From Paenibacillus daejeonensis DSM 15491 (GTDB lineage: Bacteria; Bacillota; Bacilli; Paenibacillales; Paenibacillaceae): DNA of 64,000 bases. Position numbers and translations under genes: made by a program. Shown one piece after another: positions 17,994 through 27,426 of this stretch (position 1 is the stretch's first letter; every line of letters begins with the position of its first letter). The DNA lies in the NCBI RefSeq assembly GCF_000378385.1, contig NZ_KB899668.1, positions 1 to 64,000 on the forward strand, given 5' to 3'. The notes under the pieces were generated by a model, which saw nothing but the letters and a program-made list of their open reading frames with translations, did no database searches and was not told the DNA's origin.

Positions 17994-18716
17994 TCAAGAC
18001 ATCCGTCGCCCACCGTGTTGTTCCAGCCAAGCCGTCATCTCTGGAATCAGAGGTGATGTCACGCAATCCATAAGTACCGCTACTTCCGTTTCCGTGGCAT
18101 AGTTGAAACGCAGGTAGCCTCCGAGCGGCCTGTAGAATAGCTTGCAGCTGTACTCGTTCTCGATGATGAAGTCTGGATGCCAGCGTTCACGGGCTGCTTG
18201 GGCAAGTGAGGGAAGGGAGAGCTTACGCGTCTCTTTGGTGAAGATATAGAACTGTACGGTCCTTTCTTCATACCAGGGTTCGAACCACGACGGCTCTGCA
18301 GCGGACCTCTCATATACACGCTGATAAATGGCATCAAGCATGGTGGGATAGTCACCGTCCGCTGGCTGCAGCAGGGAGATTCGGTCGTTGTGGCGGGGGA
18401 GCCACAGTAGTCCTTCCACTTCAGGATGCACGGCGAGAAAGTCACCATCCACGCTTGTCCCCAGCGAGACGCAGCTGCCAATTTGTTCTTCTGTAATCGG
18501 ACTGTCGTCGTCATGCTCCCATAGCCCATACTCGGCAAATGGCTTCAGCACTTCCTCGTCCGGCCTCGCCACATTCATCCAACCCCGATAAGTTCCCTCG
18601 CCGTACTTCATCAGAAAAGATCGGTAAGCGCTGGGCAGCACAACTCCCGACACCAACTCGACTTGCGCCAGCGTTGATTCCTCCACTATGCTTCGGTTTC
18701 CAGACACGACGTACAT
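17994..18716 (-). CDS. SMI1/KNR4-like (SUKH) protein
   Basis: About 240 residues from ATG 18716, which follows TTAGGAGAGGTGG; the frame stays open to 18791 but those starts lack a site. EESTLAQVELVSGVVLPSAYRSFLMKYGEG matches the start of the SMI1/KNR4 fold (helix, LPxSYxxFLxxYG). SUKH proteins are cytoplasmic and often serve as immunity proteins to contact-dependent toxins. No toxin with a delivery domain is adjacent, so this role is only a possibility. Divergent from a second SUKH-like gene. Confidence 0.65.
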   Translation of the reverse strand: MYVVSGNRSIVEESTLAQVELVSGVVLPSAYRSFLMKYGEGTYRGWMNVARPDEEVLKPFAEYGLWEHDDDSPITEEQIGSCVSLGTSVDGDFLAVHPEVEGLLWLPRHNDRISLLQPADGDYPTMLDAIYQRVYERSAAEPSWFEPWYEERTVQFYIFTKETRKLSLPSLAQAARERWHPDFIIENEYSCKLFYRPLGGYLRFNYATETEVAVLMDCVTSPLIPEMTAWLEQHGGRRMS

Positions 18717-18921
18717 GAACCACTCCACCTCTCCTAATTCATCCAGCATTTCATATCTAATGAGCATACCGCGAATTGCAGCACTTGCCAACAGAGGAGA
18801 GGGGCTAAGGTTAAGGCGTCCCGGTCAAACGGTCTGTCTGACCTATGGCCTATCTTATGGAAGAAGATGTATGCTGGTTAAAGCGATTATACGAACTCTA
18901 TACCTAATAGGAGTGATCATT

Positions 18922-19923
18922 TTGGATGCTAAAGTAAAACAGCCATTGGAAGATGCCGCAGCACTTGCGGCTCTGGACCCGGATGAATTCTGGGAGGACA
19001 GTGAATATGCCCGGGAGAGCTATGTATCCGACCCGCCGTCAGATGAGCTGATCGCGGAGATCGAACAGGAGCTGGGCTACAAGCTCCCAGCCTCGTACAT
19101 TGCGCTCATGAAGCAGCAGAACGGCGGAATTCCGCGTAACACCAATTTCCCTACAACAGAAGCGACCTCGTGGGCGCAGGATCACGTAGCGCTTACAGGG
19201 ATCATGGGGATTGGCCGTGACAAAGATTATTCTCTGGGCGGTGGGCTGGGCAGCCGATTTATGATGGAAGAGTGGGGGTACCCGGATATCGGCGTCTACT
19301 TCGCAGATTGTCCGTCTGCCGGACATGACATGATCGTGTTGGATTACAGCGCCTGCGGTCCGGATGGCGAACCTACCGTTGCCCATGTCGATCAGGAAGG
19401 CGATTATCACATCACACCGCTGGCACCGAACTTTGCTGCCTTCGTATTAGGGCTAGTGCATGACGATGAGTATGATACCTCCGAAGAAGACAAGGCGGAG
19501 GCTTTGGAGATGGCCCAGAACGCTGCGTTTTCCCCGTTGTTGTCCGAGCTGTGCGACGCGGTCAGGGAGGTTGCAGATGTCGAGGGTGCGATCCGGAGGA
19601 TCAGTACGGATTTGATAGAGGAAAAAGGTTTTTTTGCCCTGCATGCCGACGAACGGTCACAATTGTTATACGATGTTCAACTGTGGCTGTTCACCAATCA
19701 ATATCCACAGACCACCCGCGAGCACTATCTGGAGCGTTATACGGAGATGATTGCCTTTGGACAGCCATTTGGTACACGCGGCTATGCGCCGGGCTTCGTG
19801 ACAGACTGGCTGGATGAGCGGTTGCAGAGTGGTCGCATCGTTGAGCAGGGCGGTTATCTGGCTCCGTCGGCGGAAGAGGAGACAGCCTTGATTAAGCGGC
19901 TGCGTGCCATCGCAGCAGAATAG
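18922..19923 (+). CDS. SMI1/KNR4-family protein with C-terminal extension
   Basis: 333 residues from TTG 18922, chosen because AATAGGAGTGATCAT lies just before it and the sequence upstream has no family similarity. SDELIAEIEQELGYKLPASYIALMKQQNGG is a clear SMI1/KNR4 start. The domain runs to about residue 175 (HVDQEGDYHITPLAPNFAAFVLGLV). The C-terminal 150 residues are helical and Glu-rich, without a recognised domain. The following gene starts 8 bases downstream, so the two probably form a pair. Confidence 0.75.
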   Translation: MDAKVKQPLEDAAALAALDPDEFWEDSEYARESYVSDPPSDELIAEIEQELGYKLPASYIALMKQQNGGIPRNTNFPTTEATSWAQDHVALTGIMGIGRDKDYSLGGGLGSRFMMEEWGYPDIGVYFADCPSAGHDMIVLDYSACGPDGEPTVAHVDQEGDYHITPLAPNFAAFVLGLVHDDEYDTSEEDKAEALEMAQNAAFSPLLSELCDAVREVADVEGAIRRISTDLIEEKGFFALHADERSQLLYDVQLWLFTNQYPQTTREHYLERYTEMIAFGQPFGTRGYAPGFVTDWLDERLQSGRIVEQGGYLAPSAEEETALIKRLRAIAAE

Positions 19924-19931
19924 GAGGCAGG

Positions 19932-20600
19932 ATGGAAGAGGAGTTGGATCAAGCAAAACGGAACTACTGGCGCCAGCAGCAGCGGTTTTATTTTAATCTC
20001 ATGCTGTTCTTGGCACTGGGGAGTTCACTAGCAGTATTATTGCTGCAAATGTTCCGGTGGCATCTAGTTCATTGGGTAACCCCGTTTTTTCTTCCTCTTA
20101 TTGAGCTGGCGGGCCTGGCGGTGTTCCTCGGGACTGGTGTTGCCACGCTTGTCTACTTGATCGTTAGCAAGCAGCCCTCCCGAGCCAGGACAGGCATTCC
20201 CTTCATTATTCAACTGGTCACGCTCGTGCTGGTACTAACTGTTCCCTTCAATGCACTCGCTGTGGAATGGAATGATCGTGCCCATCGTGCGAAGCGGGAG
20301 ACCGTAGTGCAGATGGTCCAAGAAGACCAACTTCAGCCTAATGTCGGACACAATCCGGCCTTGATCCGACTGCCCAGCGACTATCGCCATCTCTCCAGAG
20401 GCGGCGGTGAAATTGTCGTCCATGAGATAGATGATAATCTGCAAGTTCTCTTCTTTACCTACCGCGGCATCATCGGCAGCATGTCCGGCTTCGTCTACTC
20501 GGCTGACGGCAGTCCGCCTGATGACCTGGCCTTCGGCATTACGCAGCTGCTGGAGTTGAAGCAGTTCGGTCCGAACTGGTACTGGTTCAGCTCCTCATGA
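19932..20600 (+). CDS. Membrane protein of unknown function
   Basis: 222 residues with GGAGG 4-8 bases before ATG 19932. Three hydrophobic segments (about residues 23-43, 53-78 and 88-110) are followed by a soluble C-terminal domain of about 110 residues (AVEWNDRAHRAKRETVVQMVQ onward). It is immediately downstream of the SUKH-like gene, so the two may be co-expressed. Family not recognised. Confidence 0.6.
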   Translation: MEEELDQAKRNYWRQQQRFYFNLMLFLALGSSLAVLLLQMFRWHLVHWVTPFFLPLIELAGLAVFLGTGVATLVYLIVSKQPSRARTGIPFIIQLVTLVLVLTVPFNALAVEWNDRAHRAKRETVVQMVQEDQLQPNVGHNPALIRLPSDYRHLSRGGGEIVVHEIDDNLQVLFFTYRGIIGSMSGFVYSADGSPPDDLAFGITQLLELKQFGPNWYWFSSS

Positions 20601-20640
20601 ACCGGCAAGGCAGGTGCGTTGCCCTCTGCAACCACCTGCG

Positions 20641-20818
20641 GCTCCAGCGCACCATTGTTCCTCTATTTACTCGCCCCCCGTCAATCCGCCAGCTGTAGCG
20701 CACTATTGTTCCTCTATTTACTCACACACCCATCATCCACCAATTGTAGCGCACCTTTGTTCCTTTATTTCCTCGTACTCCTGCATGCCGTCTGCTGTAG
20801 CGCACCTTTCTTCCTCTA
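20641..20818. repeat. 51-bp tandem repeat array 3 (four units)
   Basis: AGCGCAC begins at 20646, 20697, 20748 and 20799, each 51 bp apart. Conserved parts match array 1 (TGTAGCGCACCTTTSTTCC, CTCTATTT). Same orientation as array 1, directly after the stop of a plus-strand gene. The remainder of the 20601-21155 gap shows no gene, terminator or clear promoter. Confidence 0.88.
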
Positions 20819-21155
20819 CACAACCTTGCACTAGCTTAAACCCGCGCCAGCACTGGGTTTTCGCCGCCTGGTCAAGGAAGTGCAAGCCGTCAAAAAAAGA
20901 GAAATTGGCGGCTGAGTGGTTATTTTCCGCATGCCTAGCCCGTTCAAAAATGTCCGGTTGTGCGTCAAAGGCAGACCCTCTATGCTGGGTAACAAGCGAA
21001 CCGATCGCAGCGTCAACACACTCCCCGAATGGAGGACGACGCGACCTGAGCTGTGATCGTGCAAGCGCAATCAATTCTACCTATGAAACACCTGCTCATC
21101 GCATAGAGCACAAATGACAAACCAACCAGCTATTACGACAGAAAGGCGGTGTCCC

Positions 21156-22133
21156 ATGCAAAAGACGGAACTTGGCCACATCTCAGGAAGCGGCTCCGCA
21201 AGCAGGGAAACCAAAAAGCTCCGCACCCGCTCATCCTTTATCAGCGCCGTCCGCAAGAACCGATATCTTTATTTGCTGGCGCTGCCGGGTATCCTGTACT
21301 TCTTGATATTCAAGTATTTGCCGATGTGGGGGATCGTCATCTCCTTCCAAAACTACTCCCCGTATGCGGGGGTATTCAACAGCAACTGGGTTGGCTTTGA
21401 TCATTTCCGGCGCTTCTTCTCTAATCCGGATTTCTGGCTGCTGTTCCGGAACACGATGGCCATCAACCTACTGAACCTGACGCTGTTCTTCCCGCTGCCG
21501 ATTATTTTGTCACTACTGCTCAACGAGTTGCGCGGCGTTTTGTACAAGCGGGTATTGCAGTCGGTGTTCTATCTGCCGCACTTCCTATCCTGGGTTATCA
21601 TCTTCAGTCTCACATTCCTGATGTTCTCCCAGGGCGAAGGCATCATTAACAAGATGCTGGTCTTCTTCGGACAAGATCCGTACCCGTTCCTGACTGATCC
21701 GAATATCTTCTGGTTCATGCTCACGGGCCAATCGATCTGGAAGGAGGCCGGCTGGGGAACCATCCTGTTCCTGGCAGCCATCGCGGGTATCGACCAACAG
21801 CAATATGAAGCGGCCAAAATGGACGGAGCCGGCAGATTGCGCCAAATGTGGCACGTGACGCTGCCTTCAATCCGTACGGTGATCGTCATCCTGCTGATTC
21901 TGCGTCTGGGGGATATGATGGATGTCGGGTTCGAGCAAGTGTTCCTGATGTACAATGGCGCGGTCTCGCATGTGGCGGAGGTGTTCGACACCTATGTGTA
22001 CCGAGTGGGCATTCAGCAGGGGCAGTTCAGCTACAGTACAGCTGTCGGCCTGTTCAAATCGGTCGTTGGCCTCGTCCTTGTGCTAGGGGCGAACTATCTG
22101 GCGAAGCGAGCTGGCGAGGAGGGCATCTACTAA
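21156..22133 (+). CDS. Sugar ABC transporter permease (LplB family)
   Basis: 325 residues. The N-terminal cytoplasmic tail is followed by YLYLLALPGILYFLIFKYLPMWG, typical of LplB-type CUT1 permeases, with the EAA loop YEAAKMDGAGRLRQMWHVTLP. ATG 21156 follows GAAAGGCGGTGTCCC and is preferred over the upstream in-frame ATG 21114. It forms a transporter with the next permease and the binding lipoprotein; no ATPase gene is present. The cargo is probably an oligosaccharide acted on by the large glycosidase at 27419. Confidence 0.9.
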   Translation: MQKTELGHISGSGSASRETKKLRTRSSFISAVRKNRYLYLLALPGILYFLIFKYLPMWGIVISFQNYSPYAGVFNSNWVGFDHFRRFFSNPDFWLLFRNTMAINLLNLTLFFPLPIILSLLLNELRGVLYKRVLQSVFYLPHFLSWVIIFSLTFLMFSQGEGIINKMLVFFGQDPYPFLTDPNIFWFMLTGQSIWKEAGWGTILFLAAIAGIDQQQYEAAKMDGAGRLRQMWHVTLPSIRTVIVILLILRLGDMMDVGFEQVFLMYNGAVSHVAEVFDTYVYRVGIQQGQFSYSTAVGLFKSVVGLVLVLGANYLAKRAGEEGIY

Positions 22134-22169
22134 TGCTGCGAGGTTTCAACCAAGGGAGGTGTACGTTCT

Positions 22170-23036
22170 ATGAAGCTAAGCTTGGGTGAGCGGGTGTTTC
22201 AGACCGCCAATATCCTTGTCCTGGGGTTGATCGGCTTAATTACGATCTTTCCCATCTACTACGTTGTTATCGTCTCCTTCACCGATCCCGCTGAATATTT
22301 GAGCAAGGATTTGGTGTTGTTCCCGACGAATTGGTCGCTCGATTCGTACCGCTATCTGTTGTCGACGTCTGCTTTTCCGCAAGCGCTGGGTGTGAGTGCC
22401 TTTCTGGCAGTTGTAGGTACGGCTTGCTCGCTGATCGTGACGTCCTCTTTGGCTTATGCCTTGTCCCGCAAAAGAATGCAGGGGCGGCGGCCGATCATGC
22501 TGATGATTCTGTTCACCATTCTGTTCACGCCCGGCATTATTCCCAACTATATCTTGGTACGGGAGCTCGGCCTGCTGAACAGTTTGTGGGCCGTCATCCT
22601 TGTCTCGCTTTCGACGGGCTGGTTTGTTATTCTCATGAGAGGCTTCTTCCAGAGCATCCCCGAGAGCCTCGATGAGGCAGCTGCGATTGATGGTTGTAAT
22701 GATATTACGGCGTTTTTCCGAATTGTCCTGCCGCTGTCGATGCCGGCGATCGCCGCATTTGGCCTGTTCTTCGCGGTAGGGTATTGGAACCAATATTTTA
22801 ATGCGATGCTGTACTTGAATTCACCGGACAAATGGCCGATTCAGGTACTGCTCCAGAATATGCTTGTTGATGCGTCGGGCAGCAGTATGGTGAGCGAAAC
22901 GTTCAACCAGCCGCCGCCGTCGGAGACGCTGAAGATGGCTGCTGTTGTTATCGCGATTTTGCCGATTGTGATGGTGTATCCGTTCTTGCAGAAGCATTTT
23001 GCGAAGGGTGCGATGGTGGGGTCGATTAAGGGATAG
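22170..23036 (+). CDS. Sugar ABC transporter permease (YtcP family)
   Basis: 288 residues. IYYVVIVSFTDPAEYLSKDLVLFPTNW near the start and ESLDEAAAIDGCNDITAFFRIVLPL (EAA loop) identify a YtcP-type CUT1 permease. It ends MVYPFLQKHFAKGAMVGSIKG, the usual C-terminus of this family. GGGAGGTGTACG precedes ATG 22170. Partner of the LplB-type permease. Confidence 0.92.
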   Translation: MKLSLGERVFQTANILVLGLIGLITIFPIYYVVIVSFTDPAEYLSKDLVLFPTNWSLDSYRYLLSTSAFPQALGVSAFLAVVGTACSLIVTSSLAYALSRKRMQGRRPIMLMILFTILFTPGIIPNYILVRELGLLNSLWAVILVSLSTGWFVILMRGFFQSIPESLDEAAAIDGCNDITAFFRIVLPLSMPAIAAFGLFFAVGYWNQYFNAMLYLNSPDKWPIQVLLQNMLVDASGSSMVSETFNQPPPSETLKMAAVVIAILPIVMVYPFLQKHFAKGAMVGSIKG

Positions 23037-23078
23037 AAGCATGATATAAGAGGCCTGCGTGGAGCGGAATCATTCTTC

Positions 23079-23153
23079 CGATCGCTGTTGTCCTCAGATT
23101 TCCTGATGATTTTAACCCCTGGAGGGGGTGAAATCTGAGGACAAAGGCGAGCG
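23079..23153. repeat. Fold-back intergenic element, copy 1
   Basis: TGTCCTCAGATTTC (23089-23102) pairs perfectly with GAAATCTGAGGACA (23130-23143); an inner AACCCC/GGGG stem sits in the loop. The element begins CGATCGCTGTTG and ends AAGGCGAGC. Two more copies lie on the opposite strand at 55454-55517 and 61034-61097. Here it sits between a permease gene and its binding-protein gene. Confidence 0.85.
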
Positions 23154-23234
23154 CTCCGCTTCTCCAGAATCGATTCCGTCCTCTCCGGAACTTACATCAA
23201 ACTTCTAAGTAAAAAATAAATAGGAGGGTCTAAT

Positions 23235-24776
23235 ATGCATAAAGCAAAGGGTAAAGCGTTGAAGGTGGGGATGCTCGTGTTGGCGTCGTCGCTGGTGCTG
23301 GGGGCTTGCAGTGGTGGAAATGGAAGCGGTTCATCGTCTGGAAGTGAGGATGGGCCAGTGGATATCTCGATCATGAGTGTCTTCTTCACGCCGTCGCCAC
23401 CACCGAGCAATAATGAAGTACAGCAGAAGATCGAAGAGGTCACGAATGCCAAGCTGGATATTCAATGGGTATCGGCCAATAACTATCCCGACCGGCTGAA
23501 TGTTACCCTGGCGTCGGGCGATCTCCCGGATATCGTCTACATCGGTGATCCGTTCAGCTCGACCTTCCGCACGGCAGTTAATCAGGGTGCGTTCTGGGAT
23601 CTGTCGCCGTTCCTGGAGGACTATCCGAACCTAATGGGGACGCTGACAGACACGGCTTGGGAGCTGACACGCATCAATGACGGCAATTATGGCATTCCGC
23701 GTCCACGACCGGCCGAAGCCGATACGTTCTTCACGGTTCGTGCCGATTGGCTTGAGAACCTGGGTCTGGATATGCCGACCACGCCGGATGAGCTGTATGA
23801 CGTGATGAAGGCCTTCAAGGAGCAGGACCCGGACGGCAATGGCCAGCAGGATACGATTGCCTATGCCGGCTACGTCAATCCTGAGAATATGGGCAGTATG
23901 GGCTTGTTCGAGCAGATCTTCCTGCAAACGACCGGACAGTCCAGCGGCTCCGTGTTGTGGAAGGATGTAGATGGCGAGTTAGTGTTCGCGGCGCTACTGC
24001 CGGAGATGCGCGAGGCGCTGGAGTATATGGCCCGCGGCTACCAGGAAGGATTGTTCCCGCCGGACCTGGCATCGCTGAAGGTCAGTCAGGTAAGGGAGCT
24101 GTTCCAATCGGGCAGAGCTGGACTGATCGCGGAGAAGTCGGGTGCGTATGAGACCTATATTCAGCCGATGAAGCAGATCTGGCCGGAGATGGAGATGACC
24201 GATCTGGTGCCGATTACACAGATTAATGATCACAACCCTGCAGGCCCTGGCTTCTCGGGAATCAACGCGATTCCGCGCTCGGTGCCGGAGGAGAAAGTGC
24301 GCCAGATTCTCGCCGTCTACGACACGTGGGTAACCGATGAAGTATTCGAGCTGCACAGACAAGGTGTAGAGGGCGTTCATCATACGGTAGAAAATGGCGA
24401 GGTCGTTCTGGATACGGCCAAAATTCAATCCGACGCGATCGAGAGCTACAACCAAATCGTCTATGTCGCCGATCCCTACGACAGCACCTCGAAGCCCTGG
24501 TTCCCGCAAGAGGCTCAGGATCTGTACCGCGGCATCCAGGATGAGAAGGAGCAAACCAGCTCGGTCGATGTCAGTATCGGGGTGTACTCCGAGACGGCAC
24601 AGACCTATCAGCCGGAGCTGCTGAAGGAGCTGCAGGATATGAAGACCAAGATTATTTTGGGCTCCGAGCCCATCACGGCCTGGGATGCCTATGTGGAACG
24701 GCTGCAAGCCAACGCCAACTTTGTAAAAATGGCCGAGGAAATGAATGCCGATTACCAGAGCCGCAAGAGTCAATAG
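23235..24776 (+). CDS. ABC transporter substrate-binding lipoprotein (LipO/YtcQ family)
   Basis: 513 residues. The lipobox LVLGACSGG is followed by a Ser/Gly linker, and the mature domain starts about residue 38 (PVDISIMSVFFTPSPPPSNN). The internal stretch FKEQDPDGNGQQDTIAY is the DPDGNG calcium-loop-like motif common in this Paenibacillus family. AATAGGAGGG precedes the ATG. Extracellular receptor for the second sugar transporter. Confidence 0.92.
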   Translation: MHKAKGKALKVGMLVLASSLVLGACSGGNGSGSSSGSEDGPVDISIMSVFFTPSPPPSNNEVQQKIEEVTNAKLDIQWVSANNYPDRLNVTLASGDLPDIVYIGDPFSSTFRTAVNQGAFWDLSPFLEDYPNLMGTLTDTAWELTRINDGNYGIPRPRPAEADTFFTVRADWLENLGLDMPTTPDELYDVMKAFKEQDPDGNGQQDTIAYAGYVNPENMGSMGLFEQIFLQTTGQSSGSVLWKDVDGELVFAALLPEMREALEYMARGYQEGLFPPDLASLKVSQVRELFQSGRAGLIAEKSGAYETYIQPMKQIWPEMEMTDLVPITQINDHNPAGPGFSGINAIPRSVPEEKVRQILAVYDTWVTDEVFELHRQGVEGVHHTVENGEVVLDTAKIQSDAIESYNQIVYVADPYDSTSKPWFPQEAQDLYRGIQDEKEQTSSVDVSIGVYSETAQTYQPELLKELQDMKTKIILGSEPITAWDAYVERLQANANFVKMAEEMNADYQSRKSQ

Positions 24777-25026
24777 CAGCATCAGGGATAGCAGCGCAAG
24801 CTGCTTGTCCTGTCGCCTGGCCTCCTGCGGATAGGCAGGCAACAGCTGCGTATAAGCCTGTCCCGAGCAGAGCTTCGCTGGCTGGCCAGACTACGCAGCG
24901 GCCGCCGTCTTCCAACGGACGGGGGCCACTCCATTTGCCTTCCTAGTCCACTGCCATTGCCGGGGGATTGTATGGTAGAATGGGAGCATTGTAACGGGCC
25001 TTGGAAAGGCCGGAACGGAGGCGCAC

Positions 25027-27426
25027 ATGGGCAAGTGGCGAGATTATTGGGCGCAGCTGTTGACGTCGGGTATGCGACAATATCGCAATCGGCTGGCGAT
25101 GGTGCTGCTTCTGGCCAGTCTTCCGGGACTGGCCATCGGTTTTTTTATCTACTGGGTGATTGAATCGCAAGTCGAGCATGAGCTCCAACATATTCATACA
25201 AGCCAACTGGAGCGGGCAGCGAACACCTTCGAGAATCAGTTCGCCAATATGGAGATGTTCATCTCCCACTGGTCGTATGATGCGAACTTTCACGATCAGC
25301 TGGCAGACCTCGACCTGGCGACAGGTTATGAGCAGGTTCATACACTCTATCGTACGCTGCTGTCGATCAAGGGCTCCAATCCGATGTTTCATCAGGTGGA
25401 GTTGTACGTCGGAGGAGAGCAGCCGATCGTCTTTACCGAAAGCGGATACAAACAGTTGGAAGACCTGGAACAGATCAATTTGTATGAGGGTCTGCTGACG
25501 CATCGCCGGGCCATGCATTGGTCGAATGAGTTCCCGGGGTTACTGAACTACGGCAACAGTCGGCCGCATACGCTGAGTCTCGTTCATAAGCTGACGGATT
25601 CACAGCATCCGGCGGCACCGGCCTTTGGCTCACTCATCATTTATCTGGACCGGGAGCGGGTGCTGGATCAGATCAAGACCTTGACTCCTTATCATCAGGG
25701 AACGACGTTTCTCTATTCCGAAAATGGCCGGTTCCTGCTGACGACCACGCCAGACAATCAGCCCAGCGAATTGGACCGAAAAATTTTTGCAACGATGCCG
25801 GAGCACAGGGGAGAAACGGGAACCTCTCTATTCGAGGATTCGCAGAGCGGGGAGACGTATTCCGTCACCTACGGCCGGTTCTCAAGACTGGGGGACCAAT
25901 GGTCATATGTGTCGGCGGCCCCGATCACGGCGATTACCGCACCGGTTGTTTTTGTCTCCAAGCTGATCATCGCCATGAGTATAGGTCTGGTCCTGATGGC
26001 ACTGGCTCTTGCCTGGTTCGCTTCGGCCCGTCTCTACTCGCCAGTCGAGCGGTTGATGAAGGCGATGAATGTGCAAGGCAGGGGGAGTGGCCCTGCGGAC
26101 GACGAATTCGCACTCATCGAGTCCGGCTGGAACGATCTATCGCGGGAGAGCGGTATTCTGCAAAAAAAACTGGACCAGCATCTCCCGCATCTTCGGGAAG
26201 GCTTCCTCCTGCAGCTGCTGCAGGGGAACCTCTATGCGTTCAGAGAGCAGGAGCTGGAGGAGCGGATGAGTCAATACGGCTGGGAAGTCGAAGCTCGCCG
26301 CTACCGCATTATGATGATCCGGCTGACGGGATTCTCCCGGCTGGAAGGCCGGTTCTCGCAGGGCGATGAGGGCCTGGTGACCTTTGCGGCATCGAATATT
26401 ATTCATGAGTTGGCCGAGCAATCGGAGCTGGAGGCAGATATCGTCAACTTCCACGACCTGACGATCGGTTTGCTCTGCCGGCTACCAGCCGAGTGGGACG
26501 AGGATACGGCCGAGGAGCGGGTCGAACGCTTGACGCGGGAGATGACCTCGGCAATCGCCGAGGTGCTGCGTCTGCATGCGACCATTGCGCTCAGCCGCGT
26601 CGGCAGCGCACTCAAGCAGATACCCGCGTTATACGAGGAGACCAAGCTGGCCCTGGGCTTCCGAGACCTGCAGGATGGCAGCCAGGTCATTGATCTGGAG
26701 CAACGGGATGGAGCAGGTGAGACGGGCGGGCTCGGCTATCCTTTTGAGCTGGAAAAAGAAATTATCTATGCCATCCGTCTGGGCAACGAGGATGAGGCCG
26801 TCACCCGGATACATGAGTTCGCAGGCGAGATTCAGGCGCGGGCACCGCATGAGGCGGCGCTCAAGCAGGGGATGCTGCAGCTGCTCGGAGCCGTACTCCA
26901 TGTGGTGCTGCAATCCGGGCTTCATACCCATCAGCTGTACGAAGGCGTCAACCTCTATGAGCAGCTTGCCCAGCTGCGCGAGCCGGAAGAGATGACCGTT
27001 TGGTTCCAGGACAAGGTAGTCCGGCCGTTCATGCAGCAGTGGGCGCAGCAAAAGGATCATCAGGTCCGGGAAGCAGTCGAGCGGGCCATCATCATTGTGC
27101 AGGAGCGGTTCCGCGAAGATATCTCACTCGATTACTGTGCCGATGAGGTGAAGATGTCGCCTTCGGCATTTAGCAAGGCATTCAAACGGATCACCGGGCT
27201 AAATTTTATCGATTATCTGACCCAGCTGCGACTGGAGCGTGCCAAGCAGAGCCTGCGCGACACGGACAAGAAGATTAGCGATGTGGCGGAGGAAGTGGGC
27301 TATCAGCACAGTTATTTTAACCGGCTATTCAAGAAGAATGAAGGGCTGACGCCGAGTCAGTACCGACAAAAAAGCCGTGAGGAACCTGGCGGGCTCCCGC
27401 GGGATGAGGAGGAGCAGGATGGATGA
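25027..27426 (+). CDS. Membrane-bound AraC-family transcriptional regulator
   Basis: 799 residues combining sensor and DNA-binding roles. TM1 is at about residues 21-43; an extracytoplasmic Cache-like domain follows to about 295; TM2 is at about 300-325 (LIIAMSIGLVLMALALAWF). A cytoplasmic linker leads to the AraC helix-turn-helix pair at about 695-785 (SPSAFSKAFKRITGLNF and VAEEVGYQHSYFNRLFKK). Such one-piece regulators in Paenibacillus sense extracellular glycans or binding-protein complexes and activate adjacent transporter/hydrolase genes. GGAGGCGCAC precedes ATG 25027. It overlaps the downstream glycosidase gene by 8 bases, so they are co-transcribed. Confidence 0.9.
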   Translation: MGKWRDYWAQLLTSGMRQYRNRLAMVLLLASLPGLAIGFFIYWVIESQVEHELQHIHTSQLERAANTFENQFANMEMFISHWSYDANFHDQLADLDLATGYEQVHTLYRTLLSIKGSNPMFHQVELYVGGEQPIVFTESGYKQLEDLEQINLYEGLLTHRRAMHWSNEFPGLLNYGNSRPHTLSLVHKLTDSQHPAAPAFGSLIIYLDRERVLDQIKTLTPYHQGTTFLYSENGRFLLTTTPDNQPSELDRKIFATMPEHRGETGTSLFEDSQSGETYSVTYGRFSRLGDQWSYVSAAPITAITAPVVFVSKLIIAMSIGLVLMALALAWFASARLYSPVERLMKAMNVQGRGSGPADDEFALIESGWNDLSRESGILQKKLDQHLPHLREGFLLQLLQGNLYAFREQELEERMSQYGWEVEARRYRIMMIRLTGFSRLEGRFSQGDEGLVTFAASNIIHELAEQSELEADIVNFHDLTIGLLCRLPAEWDEDTAEERVERLTREMTSAIAEVLRLHATIALSRVGSALKQIPALYEETKLALGFRDLQDGSQVIDLEQRDGAGETGGLGYPFELEKEIIYAIRLGNEDEAVTRIHEFAGEIQARAPHEAALKQGMLQLLGAVLHVVLQSGLHTHQLYEGVNLYEQLAQLREPEEMTVWFQDKVVRPFMQQWAQQKDHQVREAVERAIIIVQERFREDISLDYCADEVKMSPSAFSKAFKRITGLNFIDYLTQLRLERAKQSLRDTDKKISDVAEEVGYQHSYFNRLFKKNEGLTPSQYRQKSREEPGGLPRDEEEQDG

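Noticed and set aside
24777-25026. Imperfect GC-rich hairpin after the LipO-type binding protein gene as a terminator
   Set aside because: The stem is interrupted and has no T-run; transcription may continue into the AraC-type gene.
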